A stretch of DNA of 64,000 bases from Molanna angustata (GCA_963576475.1 OY754984.1:15932722-15996721), one strand, 5' to 3'. Counted from the stretch's first letter, positions 23,646 to 35,690 are shown. Numbers and translations are program-made. The notes: a model not told the origin generated them from the sequence alone.

Positions 23646-24189
23646 AAATATTTAGATTTGAAATATATAATATATCTGCACGTTTTTTTTAATATTATTT
23701 AAATAATAACTATAAATATCTAATTAATTATAATTAATAATTAAATCACCTTCAACGTACCTTGAAGACCTTAGGCTTACTCAAGATTTGTTTGTGAATA
23801 CGTGTATTAAAGTCTATCAAGAAAACAACGCAGCTTTTAAGTAGTAATATAATTTCTTCAATGGAATTGTGCCATTATTTTTTGTAACTAATACGTATTT
23901 CTATAAAAATCTATTAATCTATTAATATTAATAAATTAAACACGTCATTGAATGACATGTAGGTATATATCTTTATATGATATGACATCATAGATTACGT
24001 GCGTGTGCGATATTACACTCCAGATTTTATCATCAATTTTCATTTTTTATTTCCCACTCTCCACCTACATCTACAAATACTTCCAACATAATAGATCCAA
24101 TCTCATTCTAATCACACCCCATAATGAATCATTGGCGGTCTTCTTTCAATGAAGATATTATGCTTCGTACACACGAACGTATAACGAAA

Positions 24190-24480
24190 TATTGTGCCGA
24201 ATGTTCTCGAGCTATTCGAGATGATCATAATATCATATTCAGTCTTACTAATAAACGTGTTGCAAAAGTTACACGACCGTTAAACACCCGTGTAGGCAAA
24301 AACGTTACCAATAAACGCTGTGTAGCAGATCAGTTGGTCAACGACTGCGTATCTCTCATACAAATTTTACACATCGCTTGCACGCCTGTTATAGGTAGTT
24401 AAGCGGTGTTTTAAGACAACTTTCATCTATCACAAATCAAATTTGATTTTGATATGCGTGTTTGTATTGTTATATCTAGG
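24190..24480 (+). repeat. Family C repeat, copy 2
   Basis: Inverse of 12880-13125, with AATAAACGCTGTGTAGCAGA and TTGGTCAACGACTGCGTATC. The ORF spanning it (24124-24402) is not supported as a gene. Confidence 0.6.
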
Positions 24481-24574
24481 AATAATATGACTAAACTTCT
24501 ACAAATTATTATTGTTTGAGTTGTGCATTTTAGGAGCAAAATTTTGTCAAAAAAATTGCCCTTTTATCCAAATG

Positions 24575-25565
24575 TCAAATTGTTCAAGAGAACTTTGTTC
24601 TCTTAACGTATCGACAACGTAACGTATGACTACGGGCTAAGTAGTTACGGACGCACATTTAAAACTAACCTTAACAAAATTAAACAGCTACAAATAAGAT
24701 TTTTAAAAATAATTGCAACAAAAAGAACATTGGAGGCATACAGAAATAACACTAACGAAATTTTTAAACTATGTAATATTTTACCAGTTGACAAAAAGGT
24801 TAACGTTTTACTTACCACGGAAGAACTTTACAGGGATGAATTTAAATTAAAGATAACTCACAAATATACAACTCGACAAATAACAAACGACTTACTGACA
24901 ATACCAAAAACAAATAACTTTTACGATGACAGAACTAAGGCAAAAATAATACCTAAATTATTCAATAAACTACCTAAACATATACTGGGTACTATGATGA
25001 AAGACAAGAAAAAAATAAAAATCTCTTTATAACAATTTTACACCTAACATGCTTAATTTTCATTGCTTTCGATGTTTTTATATTTGTTCTTATTTGCCTT
25101 GTTTTCATTGCTGTGTTTTTAATTTACTTTATTTTGTTCTGTTTGTGCTTTATTCTCATTGTAAAATGGTAAAAAAAAATAATAATGTTCTATATATGTG
25201 TAGACATATTGATGGTTGATTAACAATATAATTATAGTGTATGAGAGTAGCTTGCACTGACAAACTGTTCATACAGTTTAGTGCAAAATTTATATAACCA
25301 AATGTAAATTGTGTAAATAAACAAAAAAAAAAGATTCAAGCCAGGATACGCGAGATTTGTATGCTGGGTATATATTATTCACGGTTTTTCCAATTTTGAA
25401 GTCAAGAAACACCAACTTAGAGGCTTCGCAGCATATATGTTTCATATATGGATTTACTCGGAATTCAGAGTTGAACATTTAGTGTGTCTTTGTGTGTGTC
25501 TGTGTCTTCCCCCTTCCTTATAACTTTTTCAGACAGATCTCAAAATTTCAGAATATTTAGTACAC
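24575..25565 (+). repeat. Family B repeat, copy 3, split by a LINE
   Basis: The left part is at about 24575-24616 (TTGTTCAAGAGAACTTTGTT, compare 61143). The right part is at about 25333-25565 (TTCAAGCCAGGATACGCGAG, compare 61190). Other copies have these halves adjacent. Confidence 0.7.
24617..25332 (+). mobile_element. 5'-truncated LINE inserted in family B
   Basis: The open frame to the stop at 25032 reads YGLSSYGRTFKTNLNKIKQL, IRFLKIIATKRTLE and 'IIPKLFNKLPKHILGTM', the C-terminal RT tail of a Jockey/CR1-type LINE (YGLxxYG…LQxRFLKxI…LFNKLPxxI). The 3' UTR runs to AATAAACAAAAAAAAAA at 25331. The frame appears undamaged over the last 135 codons, so the insertion is fairly young. It is flanked on both sides by family B sequence. 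Confidence 0.75.
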
Positions 25566-25964
25566 GTGGAGGATTTGATAAAAACAAATATGCTTTGAAA
25601 TGAGGCGATAAGGACTTCATATTTCGATCGAAGTTGAGAGTAAAAATTGTTTATTAAAATTTCTGATATTGAATATCAAGGTATGCGTAAAGCGGAAAAG
25701 GATTAATTTGTTCTCTCAGTATTCACACAAAAAGATTTAACATACCAATTATTTAATTAAATCAAAGAAATGCATGGAAAGATATTTTTAATAAACTCTA
25801 TCTCAATGTATGCAACGCAGCAGAAAGGAATTTCAAAAATTCAACTGAGAATCGTACGGGTAAAAGAGAAAATAAAGCACTTATAATATCAAGAGAAATA
25901 CGACAAAGATTTCTAAGAGAATTCTAAGCGATCCGCTTTTCGACAAATAATTCAGCAAATTTTT

Positions 25965-26487
25965 ACTCCTCACTAACCCAAGGGGATATAGTGGGGAGTT
26001 ATGATTTCGCTATTTTTTAGGTTATTTTTTATTGCAGTTTATCAACTAGTATCATGCTGAAATTGTATTCTGAAATTTTCATCAAAATGTATCTCTGTGT
26101 GTGTGCTATGTGCTGTGTGCTATGTACAGCGTGTTTATTTTACTTTATCGATTATAGTCTAAATTACTCATTCCATTCCTTTCATATTTTGCGAATTTGT
26201 ATATCTAATACTCGCTTAGACCCCATTAGATTTTGAAAGATATCTGAATAGTGCTTGTCAATTTTTTAAACTCTCAAATATTTCAAAGTGACCCCATGCT
26301 CAGGAAATTTAAAATTTAAATTTTTTATTTTCAAATTGGTAAAAAGGCACATCACTTTCATAAAATAGCATTAAAGAATTATCAAGTTTTCATAATAAAA
26401 TAATTTATCAAACTCATTTCATGAAAATGCCGAATATTTTCCATGCAAAATTTAAATACTTTATAGATTGACTTTTTAGTGAGGAGT
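25965..26487 (+). repeat. Family A (MITE-like), copy 1
   Basis: The ends are ACTCCTCACTAA at the left and TTAGTGAGGAGT at the right, perfect 12-bp inverted repeats. It is 523 bp, non-coding and shares its full length with copies at 28467, 29650 and 30680. The superfamily is not assigned. Confidence 0.8.
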
Positions 26488-26699
26488 TTAGCTATGACCA
26501 CAACCCAGTCGTTTTTTTAATGAAAACATTAAACAACAAAAGAATAATAGAAAAAACATCGGTTATAAATCACGCAAAATCTAATTTCTAGATAATGAAT
26601 AAAATAGATCACTTCCAATGTATTCAAACTCCTTCAAAATTTTAGTCACCCACGTATTTGGCAACATTGTATAAATCACTGTATTTTTCCCACACATCT

Positions 26700-26935
26700 G
26701 TCAACGTGGTAAATATTTAGGTAGTGTTAGTCTGGTCTTCTCATATTTACATTCATTTCCTTCATTCATTACTACCATAAGATCTATTATTTGGACCTTG
26801 ATAATGTCGAGTTACCTCGGCGAAAACGATAAGTCGAATTTATTGAAAAACAACTTATCTATTTTATTTCTTAATTTTATAATGGGTTTCCATTCTGTCA
26901 ACACAGAAACTTTAGAATTTTCGAATGAATTTAGG
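26700..26935 (+). repeat. Family E repeat with hammerhead-like motif
   Basis: It shares GACCTTGATAATGTCGAGTT and 'TCGGCGAAAACGATA' with about 59440, and more weakly with 42165, followed by GGGTTTCCATTCTGTCAACA. The segment TTGATAA-stem-GAAA resembles a decayed hammerhead ribozyme of a Penelope-like LTR, but two core bases differ from CTGANGA. Confidence 0.45.
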
Positions 26936-26940
26936 TTATA

Positions 26941-27110
26941 TTACAATTTTTTTTTTATTATTGAAACCAAACAAAATATAACAATATACAAACAATAAAA
27001 ATATTACAAAAAAGTACAATTTAAATAAGTTATATGAAACATTTTTTTATAGGATAATTTGGTATACACCACCTCACTAGGCTGAGCCTGTACCGAGGTG
27101 GCAGAATTTT
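26941..27110 (-). repeat. LINE 3' UTR fragment with conserved hairpin
   Basis: Minus strand: CCACCTCGGTACAGGCTCAG then CCTAGTGAGGTGG form a 10-bp stem, followed by an AT-rich tail ending in TTTCAATAATAAAAAA. The same ACCTCG/CCTAGTGAGGT architecture is present at 12470 and in every unit of the 128-bp minisatellite. Confidence 0.6.
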
Positions 27111-27204
27111 TTTTTTGCGTTATATCTGACAGAAAAATATTAAACTTGTATTTAACTAAAACTTGTTATAAAATATATATATTATAAAAATAAAAATATA
27201 AACT

Positions 27205-28045
27205 ATTGTAGCTTGATCAAACTATTGAAAAAATTTGACATCATAGACATACCACAGTTATATGCTAAAAACATTTGTATTTATATTTATTCACACCTCA
27301 ACAACTTCCAATCGACCCAAACTAGACGTAAGACTAGACAGCAACGTTCAACTATTTTTTCTATTGTGTTGTGCAGATCTTCGACGCATCTGTGCATTGG
27401 CGCTACAACACACATACAATTTTTCATTAAAATGTATATTTTGAGGGTATTTATTGATCACAGTGATTTTATATAATAACAACACTAACAAAGATAATTT
27501 TTGAAGTAAATAAAAAAGATAACTAAAATCTGTCAATGGAAACTTTCTTATATAATATTGACTGTGCGGAGGGTAAAACATGTGTGCGGAGACATTTTAG
27601 TACATGCACACGCGCACAACACCTTACAGGGAAAATTGCTAGACAGACAAGAAAAGCATATATACAGATACCGAGGACCAAGTCGACTTATAAACAAAGA
27701 AATTTTCATTTCCTTGGGTGAAAATTTTCAATTTGCTTCCAATTGAATTGAAGAAAACTAAAAATATAAATAGCTTTAAATACGGATTAAAAAAAAGTGG
27801 GTAGTAAAACAGACAAGACAGTGAAAAATAAACTGCTTTTACGTTAACATGCAATGACACACACGCACACCTAAACCATATACTTATATAATTATAAGCT
27901 GCTTCAGAACAGGTTTTTAACCCAGTGAAGCAGTTTACGTTCCGCATTTAGTTCTTAAATACCTTTTTCTGAAAAAATTTGTATTGTTAAACTTTTGATG
28001 TGTATATATGTTATTGCTTATGTTACAAAGAAAAAAAATAATAAT
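27205..28045 (+). pseudogene. LINE RT C-terminal remnant with internal insertion
   Basis: KFDIIDIPQLYAKNICIYIY then SHLNNFQSTQT (27230-27330) and, after about 250 bp of unrelated sequence, RTKSTYKQRNFHFLG and 'KIFNLLPIELKKTKNINSF' (27680-27790) follow the order of Jockey-group RT tails (…PxLYxxxxxxYIF…LFNxLPxEIKxxKNxxxFK). The blocks are in different frames and separated by an insertion, so it is dead. The likely 3' UTR runs to an A-run near 28040. Confidence 0.6.
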
Positions 28046-28064
28046 ATCTACTCCCAGGCCATTT

Positions 28065-28320
28065 GTTCTTGTAAGACTGAGTAGACTGATGGGCTGGTGG
28101 GCTAGAAATGTTTAGATAATGCTATCATCGTCGGTACCCAAGACGATCCTAGAAGGACGAAGAGGGTGGGCAGGCCGAGGCTATGATGGGAGGATGAAGT
28201 TGGGAAGGACAGAACCCAGTAGCTGCGAATGCAGAACTACAGAAGACAGAAGGTGTTGGAAGGAGGCGAAGGTTGACGGAGGACAATGCTCAATATGGGC
28301 TCAAAAAGAATATTTTTTAT
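28065..28320 (+). pseudogene. RTE-type LINE C-terminal remnant
   Basis: PKTILEGRRG followed in the next frame by GRPRLRWEDEVGKDRTQ is the KxL…RxxGRPxLRWEDxVxxD block found near the end of RTE/I-group LINE reverse transcriptases. Frameshifts are present, and only about 80 codons remain. Confidence 0.6.
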
Positions 28321-28466
28321 AAGTTGTATTTGAATATTTTTACTAATATATGTATAAAATAACTGTCCTCTTCATTTTATCTACCTCGTGTCATATCACC
28401 ATTATTTATACTTACTAATAAACTTTTGATTATATAATTAAACGAGTGAGTTGTGGCCAACTCTAA

Positions 28467-28994
28467 ACTCCTCATTAACAAGTCACTCCATAAAGTATTC
28501 AAATGTTGTATGGAAAATGTTTACCATTTTCATGAAATGAGTTTATTCAATTGTTTTTTATTTAAATATTTTAATGTTAAAACTTGATAATTATTCAATG
28601 GCATTTTATGTATGTGATGAGCTCAATAAAAGATCAAATATTAAGTTTCCCGAGCTGGGGTCACTTTGAAATATTTGATAGTTAAAAAAATTGAGAAGGA
28701 CTATTCAGATATCTTTCGAAATCTTATGGGGTCTCAGCAGAGTATTAGATATACATATTTGCAAAATTTGAAAAGAATCGAATGAGTAGGTACTTTAATA
28801 TACATATAATTGATAATGTAAAATGAACACGCCGTACATAGCTCACTGCACTTTCACACACAGATACATTGTGATGAATCTTTCAGAATGCAATCTCAGC
28901 ATTATGATACTAGTTGATAATCTCCAATAAAAAATTGCCTTATAAAAGGCGAATTCATATCTCCCCACTATATTCCCTTGAGTTAGTGAGGAGT
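28467..28994 (-). repeat. Family A (MITE-like), copy 2
   Basis: Runs from ACTCCTCATTAACAAGTC to GTTAGTGAGGAGT; 528 bp. It is the inverse of 25965-26487, sharing 'ACTATTCAGATATCTTTCG' and CACTTTGAAATATTTGA. Confidence 0.8.
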
Positions 28995-29183
28995 AAAAAA
29001 ATTTATTGACATTTTTTCAAAATAGTTAAATTTGATTTAATTTGTTTAATAGTATATTTTTAGTAGAATAGTAGCCGGGTAAAATCAAATATAACACAGG
29101 CAAAATAACTTACAATGAGGACTAAGTGTGGTTACACGCATTTGTCGTACTTCCTTTTATAAGGAAATACACACCCGTCGCTA

Positions 29184-29447
29184 GTGATACCACATCGTAG
29201 GATATGTCGTGATGAATTGAATAAATTAAATATTTTAAAAATATTTTTCATCAAATCAATAAACCAAAATGTTTGCGATTTAGTATTTGGCAGAACTGCA
29301 TGTTGCGAAATTGATAAAAATAGTCAGGGCTTAATGTTTTCCCAGGCTTCATACGCAACTTGTAATGAATTTTATTTTTGTAGCTGTACTCATAAATCAT
29401 TTGAAAAATTAATAATTCATGTATATTTTTATGAAACTTTGCTCTGA
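29184..29447 (+). other. Unassigned 87-codon ORF
   Basis: An isolated ORF (MIPHRRICRDEL … YFYETLL) in DNA that does not match the other repeats. It has a cysteine cluster, CNEFYFCSCTHKSF. There is no recognised family, signal peptide or splice context that I can support. It may be chance or a terminal exon. Confidence 0.12.
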
Positions 29448-29649
29448 ATACAAATTGTTATATTTTACGAGTATAATATTTATCACTAAGCTTTTAATCA
29501 CTGAACATATGGTTTGAGGTTTTATTAGCAAAATATAATACATAAGGGTTATATTTCATTAACTTATATTCTTTTTTATCTATGTTTATTATTTTTTATA
29601 AGAACTATGAAAATACTAGAATAGCGTGTGGGTTGTGGCAAACGCTATA

Positions 29650-30296
29650 AACCTCCTCCACAATATGTCCTAATCTGATTCGTTTCAGATTACGAAAACG
29701 TCTAAACCAACGGGCGACCGTGGGTAAAAGGATTTTATCCGCGCGGTGTGATGTAATGAGTCCCGTATAAATGCAGTCGACTTTTTGACATTTCTCATAT
29801 AAATTCAGACGGATAAATTTAGACGAATCAGAATAGGACATAATGTATTCAAATTTTGTTTGGAAAAATTTCAGCATTTTTATGAAATGAGTTTTGTAAA
29901 TAACAAAACAAAACATGATAATTCTTCAATGCCATTTTATGAAAGTGATGTGCCTCTTTAGCAATTTGTAAATATTTGAAAAATTTGACAGTCAAAACAA
30001 TTAAGAAGGACTATTCAGATATCCTTCAAATCTAATGGGATCTAAGCGAGTATTAGGTATACAAATTTACAAAATATCGTAAGATACAAATGGGTAATTT
30101 AGTCTATAATCGATAAAGTAGAATAAACACGCCGTGATAGCACATAGTACACAGCACACACACAGATACCTACATCCTGATGAAACTTTCTCAACATGAT
30201 TCTTGTTGATAATCTGCAATTAAAAAAATAACCTTAAAAATGAATATTGCGAATTCATTACTATTACGAATACATCTCCTTGGGTTAATGAGGAGT
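29650..30296 (-). repeat. Family A (MITE-like), copy 3, with nested element
   Basis: Ends ACCTCCTCCACAA and TTAATGAGGAGT are degenerate versions of the family A ends. It is longer than the other copies because of the insertion at 29665-29841. Confidence 0.7.
29665..29841. mobile_element. 177-bp foldback/MITE nested in family A
   Basis: Left end ATGTCCTAATCTGATTCG, right end CGAATCAGAATAGGACAT: near-perfect 18-bp inverted repeats with one mismatch. The interior is GC-richer (ACGGGCGACCGTGGG). It is absent from family A copies 1 and 2, so it is an insertion. Confidence 0.65.
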
Positions 30297-31142
30297 AAAA
30301 ATGTCGAATTGATAACCTCCCCGTTTTGGAAATCTGTTAAAAATATATTTCACCTAACTTTATTCGACTTATTTCATTCATAAGTCAGACTGGCTTAGAA
30401 ATATGCCTACGTATAACTGAGACAGAAAATATATTGGTATGACAAAGAATGCCAAATGAAAATCATGGTAATTTTGTGATAAAAGAAGAACTTCGTATTA
30501 CAACGTTTTCTTTTGTGCTTGTCTCATGAATTCTTTATTAAAATAGTAGAACAAACTATATACCTACCATAATAACGAACAAGAAAGTTATTGGTAATAA
30601 TTCTATACGAAACGACGTATTTGATCCAATTTTGGACGACACGCCTTTATTTAATTGTAAAAGTAATCAAATGATTTTTACTTCTCACTCAGGGGACAAA
30701 GTTATGAGGGAGATAAAGTTAGGTATAGGGTAGGGAGTTATGATTTCGCAATATTTAAAGCTATTTTTTCATTGCAGGTAATCCACTAGTATCATGCTGA
30801 GATTGTATTCTGAAAGATTCACCACAATGTATCTGTGTGTGAGCTGTGTACTATTTACGGCGTGTTTATTCTACTTTATCGACTATACACTAAAGCACTA
30901 ATTGGATTCGTTTCAAATTTTGCAAATTTGTATATCGAATACTCGCTTAGACCCGATTAGATTTTAAAGGATATCTAAAAAGTGCTTCTTATTTTTTTAA
31001 CTGTCAAATATTTCAAAGTGACCGCAATCTCAGGAAACTCAAAATGTGTTATTTTTATTTTCAAATTACAAAAGAGGCACATGAATCATTAAATGATATT
31101 GAGGAATTCCTAAGTTTTTATAATCATCTATTTATTTATTTA

Positions 31143-31262
31143 CGGCTCCTTTCACGCCGGCTCCTGTCACGCCGGCTCCTGTCACGTCGGTTCCTTTCAC
31201 GCCGGCTCCTGTCACGCCGGCTCCTGTCACGCCTGCTCCTGTCACGCCGGTTCCCATCACTT
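31143..31262 (+). repeat. 15-bp GC-rich tandem repeat, eight units, in LINE 5' region
   Basis: The unit CGGCTCCTGTCACGC is repeated eight times with a few substitutions (CGGCTCCTTTCACGC, CGGTTCCCATCACTT). It stands out as GC-rich in AT-rich DNA. Tandem 5' UTR repeats in LINEs can hold promoter activity; here that is inference. Confidence 0.85.
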
Positions 31263-31406
31263 CGTGTAATTGTAGCCGTGGTGGGTAAGTATCACCAAAC
31301 TTGTATGTGAACATTCATTTCTTTTACATTTATTTTCTATTTCTTTTTATCTATTATTTTTGTTTGAAACCTTTTCTTATAATATAACTACGCGCATTTC
31401 AGATTC

Positions 31407-32231
31407 ATGAATAATTACAAGTACCAAACTGCAGAACTATTAACTTTCAACACTAAATCAAATTTTATATCACAAAAACATAAAAATGACCTTGCCTCGC
31501 TTTCATCTTTACAAATAGGTGTCAAGCGTCACAGAGGTTGTCGCGCGGGCAAACGAATCAAAAATAACATTAAAAACCTTCTTGCATTTAAAAGAAATAG
31601 ACATGTAACAGATCCCAACTTTTTGAATATAGGCATTTGGAATGCTCGATCGATAAATAATAAAATTGACGATATTAGCCAAATTTTTAGCAAAAATGAC
31701 CTCGGCGTCTTGGCTATTTGTGAAACTTGGCATGAAAATAGCCAGTCATCGTCAATAACAGCTCTTAAAAATAGGAATTTTACCGTGGTTGAAAAAGCTA
31801 ATGAAATAGTATGCTCTGTAAATTCAGTAAATTATATCAACTATGGAGGAGTTGCAGTCATTACTAAGAATTATCTCAGAACACAAAATATTTCAATTAA
31901 TTCAACATACAAATCCTTTGAGTATGTGGGGTGCCAAATTTCAGGGAGGGGAACATCAATTATTTTAATAACAATTTATCGGCCAGGATCTACACTCGCA
32001 AATAATACATTTTTTCACGACTTCACTTCTTTTCTAGAACGACTCATCATTTACTCATGTCCTGTTTTCATAGTTGGAGATCTTAACGTTCATTTTGAAA
32101 AACATACTAATAATATAACAATCAAATTTAACAGAATAATAAACGATTTTGGTTACGTACAATGGGTCGATTCACCAACCCACGACGCTGGAGGTATTTT
32201 GGATGTAGTTATGTCACACAAAAAGATTTAA
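31407..32231 (+). pseudogene. LINE apurinic-type endonuclease domain
   Basis: 274 codons from ATG at 31407. After a basic N-terminal stretch (about residues 35-70) the endonuclease motifs follow: NIGIWNARSINNKID (residue ~75), LAICETWHEN (metal-binding E, ~105), YGGVAVITKN (~145), IYRPG (~190), 'FIVGDLNVHFE' (catalytic D and N, ~222) and 'DSPTHDAGGILDVV' (~257). It nicks target DNA to start target-primed reverse transcription. The frame is lost just before the final SDH motif, which lies at about 32265 in the next frame (IGLSDHRLV). So the ORF end at 32231 is a frameshift artefact, not a real C-terminus. Confidence 0.85.
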
Positions 32232-32803
32232 GACCAGAGCTGTGTCAAGTAGTTGATATCGGATTGTCTGATCACAGACTTGTTATAGCAAAAGTAAAAT
32301 TTTATCTTCCGCCTCCAGTATATGAGACCATCTCGGGTTGAAACTGGAAAAAGTTTACAGCAGAAGATTTTACGTCTGCACTACAAAAATCATCTCTATG
32401 TGACAATGATTTCATCTTGAATGCCATTCTTGATGACATGTTAACCTCATACAATCAAATATTATTCTCTCTAATTGACGAGCTTGCTCCCATTAAGACC
32501 AAAATAATCCGAAAACGATCCAATGACAATAGCTGGTATGACTCTGAATGTCGTGAGAGTAAAAAGGTAATGAGAAAATCTGAAAGGAACTTTAAAAACC
32601 TAAAAACTGCCTTAAGCCGACAAAAATGGCTAACCTCACAAAAAACATACCGAGTCTTAACAAAATACAAAAAGGCATCCTATTGGAAGAAAAAAATCGA
32701 GAACGATAAGGACGACCCAAAAAAGCTATGGCAAAGCCTGGATATTGTGACTTGTGAGAGAAAAGGATATCCAAAGGATATTAAAGGCACAAGATTTTGC
32801 TGA
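32232..32803 (+). pseudogene. LINE endonuclease-RT linker
   Basis: In the third frame the linker holds the endonuclease end (SDHRLVIAKVKF), an in-frame TGA near 32339, and then from 32417 a basic segment (KRSNDNSWYDSECRESKKVM, RNFKNLKTALSRQKW, 'KKASYWKKKIEND') typical of the region before the RT fingers in L2/CR1 polyproteins. A second frameshift at about 32755-32800 returns to the endonuclease frame. No separate start is needed; this was one ORF with 31407-34502. Confidence 0.75.
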
Positions 32804-34502
32804 TTCTTTTTCCGAAAAAGTAGAAAATATCCGCATTTCACTTAACAACTCAAACAAAATACCTAATATTTGTGAACAAAAAAGTACAACGGCAAAAATT
32901 GAAATACTTCAAGCCGTGACAGAAGGACAAGTATCAAAAATGATAATGGCCTGCCAAAATAAGCAATGCTTACTAGATCCGATTCCAACATGGCTCCTAA
33001 AAGCCTGTGTAAAAGAATTGGCACCTGTGATAACCAGAGTAATAAATCTCTCGATGATCGAAACAACGAGCGTTCCAGAAACCCTAAAAACTTCAATCAT
33101 TACGCCAATTTTAAAGAAGTCAAACCTCGACCCGGAAGATGCTGGAAACTATAGGCCAATTTCTTATTTACCAGTGCTTTCTAAGTTACTTGAAAGAGCA
33201 GTTGTACACCAAATGACGCACTATCTAAAAGATCATGATCTGTTTCCAAAAAAGCAATCAGCGTACAGGCAAAGTCACTCTACCGAAACTGTACTAATGA
33301 GAATACTGTCGGATCTTATAACAGGAATTGAATCAGGGAACATTGCTTTGGTGTCAATATTAGACATGAGTGCCGCTTTTGATACTGTAGACCATAAAAT
33401 TCTTATTCAGCTTTTAGAACACGAATATGGAATCTGCGGAAATTTTCTCAAATGGATGACCTCATATATTACAGAAAGACGCCAGTCTGTGAGGGTTAAT
33501 AACAACACGTCCTTATCGGAAATTGTAAAATTTGGAGTGCCACAAGGATCGGTTCTCGGACCTATTTTATTCATTCTGTATATAAAAAGACTTGACGACT
33601 TGATTCAAAACGAAGGATTTAATTCATTTGCTTATGCCGATGACCGCTTGCTCTTCAAATTTTGTAATCCCATATGCAAAAATCGTCTGGAAGTAGAAAC
33701 TGTTGAGTGCATCGAAAAAGTCGCCACGTGGATGTCTAGCAACAAGCTTAAACTGAACCCAACTAAAACAGAGTTTATGTGGGTAGCTTCACCACGGCGA
33801 CAGCACCTCATTGAGAGTACTCCTATCAACATCAACGGAGAAACACTCGTGCCAGCTACAAGTGTCAAATTCTTGGGTATTCACTTGGACAATAAGTTGT
33901 CACTTGACCTTCAAATCTCAAAAACGGTCAGTTCATGTTTTTTTCAACTCAGACAACTCAAAAACATTCGTCGAAATTTACCCAAGAATGAGACTAAAAC
34001 ACTTGTAAATTCATTCGTTGTGTCTCGGCTCGATTACTGCAACGGCATTTATGCTGGATTGCCGAAGTATCAGCTCGATAGACTACAGATGGTATTTAAC
34101 ACAGCGGCAAGACTTATTTTCGGTGCAGAAAAACGATGTCACATAACTCCACTACTAAACGAATTACACTGGTTGAAGTGTCCAGAGCGAATTGATTACA
34201 AAATTTTTTTGACAGTATATAATGCTTTGAACAACCTGGCACCAAAATATATACAAGACCTGTGTCAGAGAAGAGATCTCTCTGGGAGGCATCTCACACT
34301 CAGGTCGTCTGGATCACAGAGTAACAATTCCTTAAAGGAGTTGGACAGAGTCAACAAAGCGGCTTACTATGACCGATGCTTTAGTGTGAGTGGTCCTATT
34401 AAGTGGAATTCACTGCCTCTAGATGTCCGCAGTGCTCAAAGCAAGAGCACTTTCACTAAAGGATTAAAAACAGCTTTGTTTCAGAGAGCAACACAACATT
34501 AG
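32754..34502 (+). pseudogene. LINE reverse transcriptase
   Basis: A 582-codon frame with the canonical non-LTR RT blocks in order: IPTWLLKACVKELAPVITRV, SIITPILKK, NYRPISYLPVLSKLLERAVV, 'KQSAYRQSHSTETVLMRI', SILDMSAAFDTVDHKIL (first catalytic Asp), GVPQGSVLGPILFILYI, FAYADDRLLF (YADD catalytic pair intact), 'NPTKTEFMWV' and the thumb/C-terminal tail FNTAARLIFGAEK … SGPIKWNSLPLDVRSAQSKS. The AFDTVDH and GVPQGSVLGP wording is typical of the CR1/L2 group. The RT core itself shows no stop. The upstream frameshifts disconnect it from the endonuclease. The TAG stop at 34500 is followed by a short 3' UTR. Confidence 0.9.
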
Positions 34503-34578
34503 ACTATCAGCGCCCTTGGTATGATCTCGAATCATTAAACGGCGCTATACAAATGACTTATTATTATTATTATTATTA

Positions 34579-34790
34579 TGGGACAAATACCAGTCATATA
34601 AAATTTACAGAAAAATACACAATGAAATGAAAAAAGACAGACCAATTACTTTTCTCCACAATTGATGTACATTAAATAATCATAGAAGTATGTACCTACA
34701 ATACAACAAAAAATAAAGTTAATATAAAATATTTAAATTTAATTTTAAGTTTTTTTTATAATAAAATATTTGAATAAAAACTAACACATT
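34579..34790 (-). repeat. LINE 3' fragment shared with 48361-48500
   Basis: ACAGACCAATTACTTT and CAATTGATGTACATTAAATA recur at about 48424-48480. Non-coding and probably the 3' UTR of an unidentified LINE. Confidence 0.45.
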
Positions 34791-34890
34791 TTAATGAAAA
34801 CGCTGAATATTTTTCATACAAAATTTGAATTCTTTGTGGAGTAACTTGTTAGTAACATTTCTTATATTAAAACACTGGTTACAACTCACT

Positions 34891-35690
34891 CACAGGTAAT
34901 TACATTTATTTCATATAAAGAGATTACTAAATCAAAGAAAAAACAGCGCGGAAAACTAAGAGGAATTGTTTTTAAAAGCAATATAATATATAAAATAAAT
35001 AAGCGATTGATTTCAAAACACGCCATTGAATGAAATCTTCTACAGACTAAACCACGAGGTAAACGAAAGAAGTGAATAGGTATTTTAAGTAAGTACTGTG
35101 GGTTGAGAATTTTAGGTACTTTAATTCTGAACTCTGACGTTTGGCCCAGTCACAGAAACGAATTTTTCGAGCTGTCATTCTTTAAGTATGATTCCACTGT
35201 CCTTAATTGTAGTTAGATACTACGACTTAAAGATAGCCTATAATTCTTCAAATAATGGATCGTCAAAGAGGAGCTATTCATTGGTGTGGTTATCCGTGGG
35301 TGTCTTAATTAAATTTGATGAAGATTGGTTAGCGAAACAAAAATAACAAGAGTTGGAGGAATCGAAACGCGAAACAAAAAATTCGTATTTGCAAAAGGGA
35401 CAATTTATAGATTGGTCTAGAGATGAGCAAATCTTAGACAAAAACCAGATCTGATTGGTCATGGTTTTACATGCTTGATTGTATCATGGTCTTGGTCTTG
35501 CACATACAGTAATAATTTGGTTATTCTTAGTATGCTATTGTATTATCTATGTCAAAACTATTTTTAGATTATTCTGTTATAACACAACAGCCGTAGATAC
35601 ATAATTACTGAAAATGAGTATTTTTTTATTTTATTTTATTTTGTAAACATACAGTCTAAGTAACAAATTATACAATAATAATATAACACT
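34891..35690. other. No gene recognised
   Basis: AT-rich DNA with short ORFs only. No clear repeat match. Confidence 0.35.

Larger units (their letters stand above)
31131..34578 (+). mobile_element. L2/CR1-type non-LTR retrotransposon, nearly full length but broken
   Basis: It comprises, in order, a 5' region with a 15-bp GC-rich tandem repeat, an endonuclease ORF, a linker, an RT ORF, and a short 3' UTR ending in GGCGCTATACAAATGACTTA then (TTA)n. The trinucleotide tail after a 'GCGCTATATAAAT'-like motif is characteristic of the L2 branch of CR1-group LINEs. Two frameshifts and a stop inactivate the copy. Length 3.45 kb. It sits inside family A copy 4. A target duplication was not identified. 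Confidence 0.82.
30680..34865 (+). repeat. Family A (MITE-like), copy 4, split by an L2-type LINE
   Basis: The left half is 30680 to about 31130 (CTTCTCACTCAGGGG … CAAAGTGACCGCAATCTCAG). The right end is at about 34793-34865 (AATGAAAACGCTGAATATTT … CTTGTTAGTAAC). Between them lie the LINE at 31131-34578 and a second LINE tail at 34579-34790. Confidence 0.7.

Noticed and set aside
29184..29447. Secreted phospholipase or neuropeptide exon
   Set aside because: Only a loose cysteine pattern; no signal peptide, catalytic motif or splice support.
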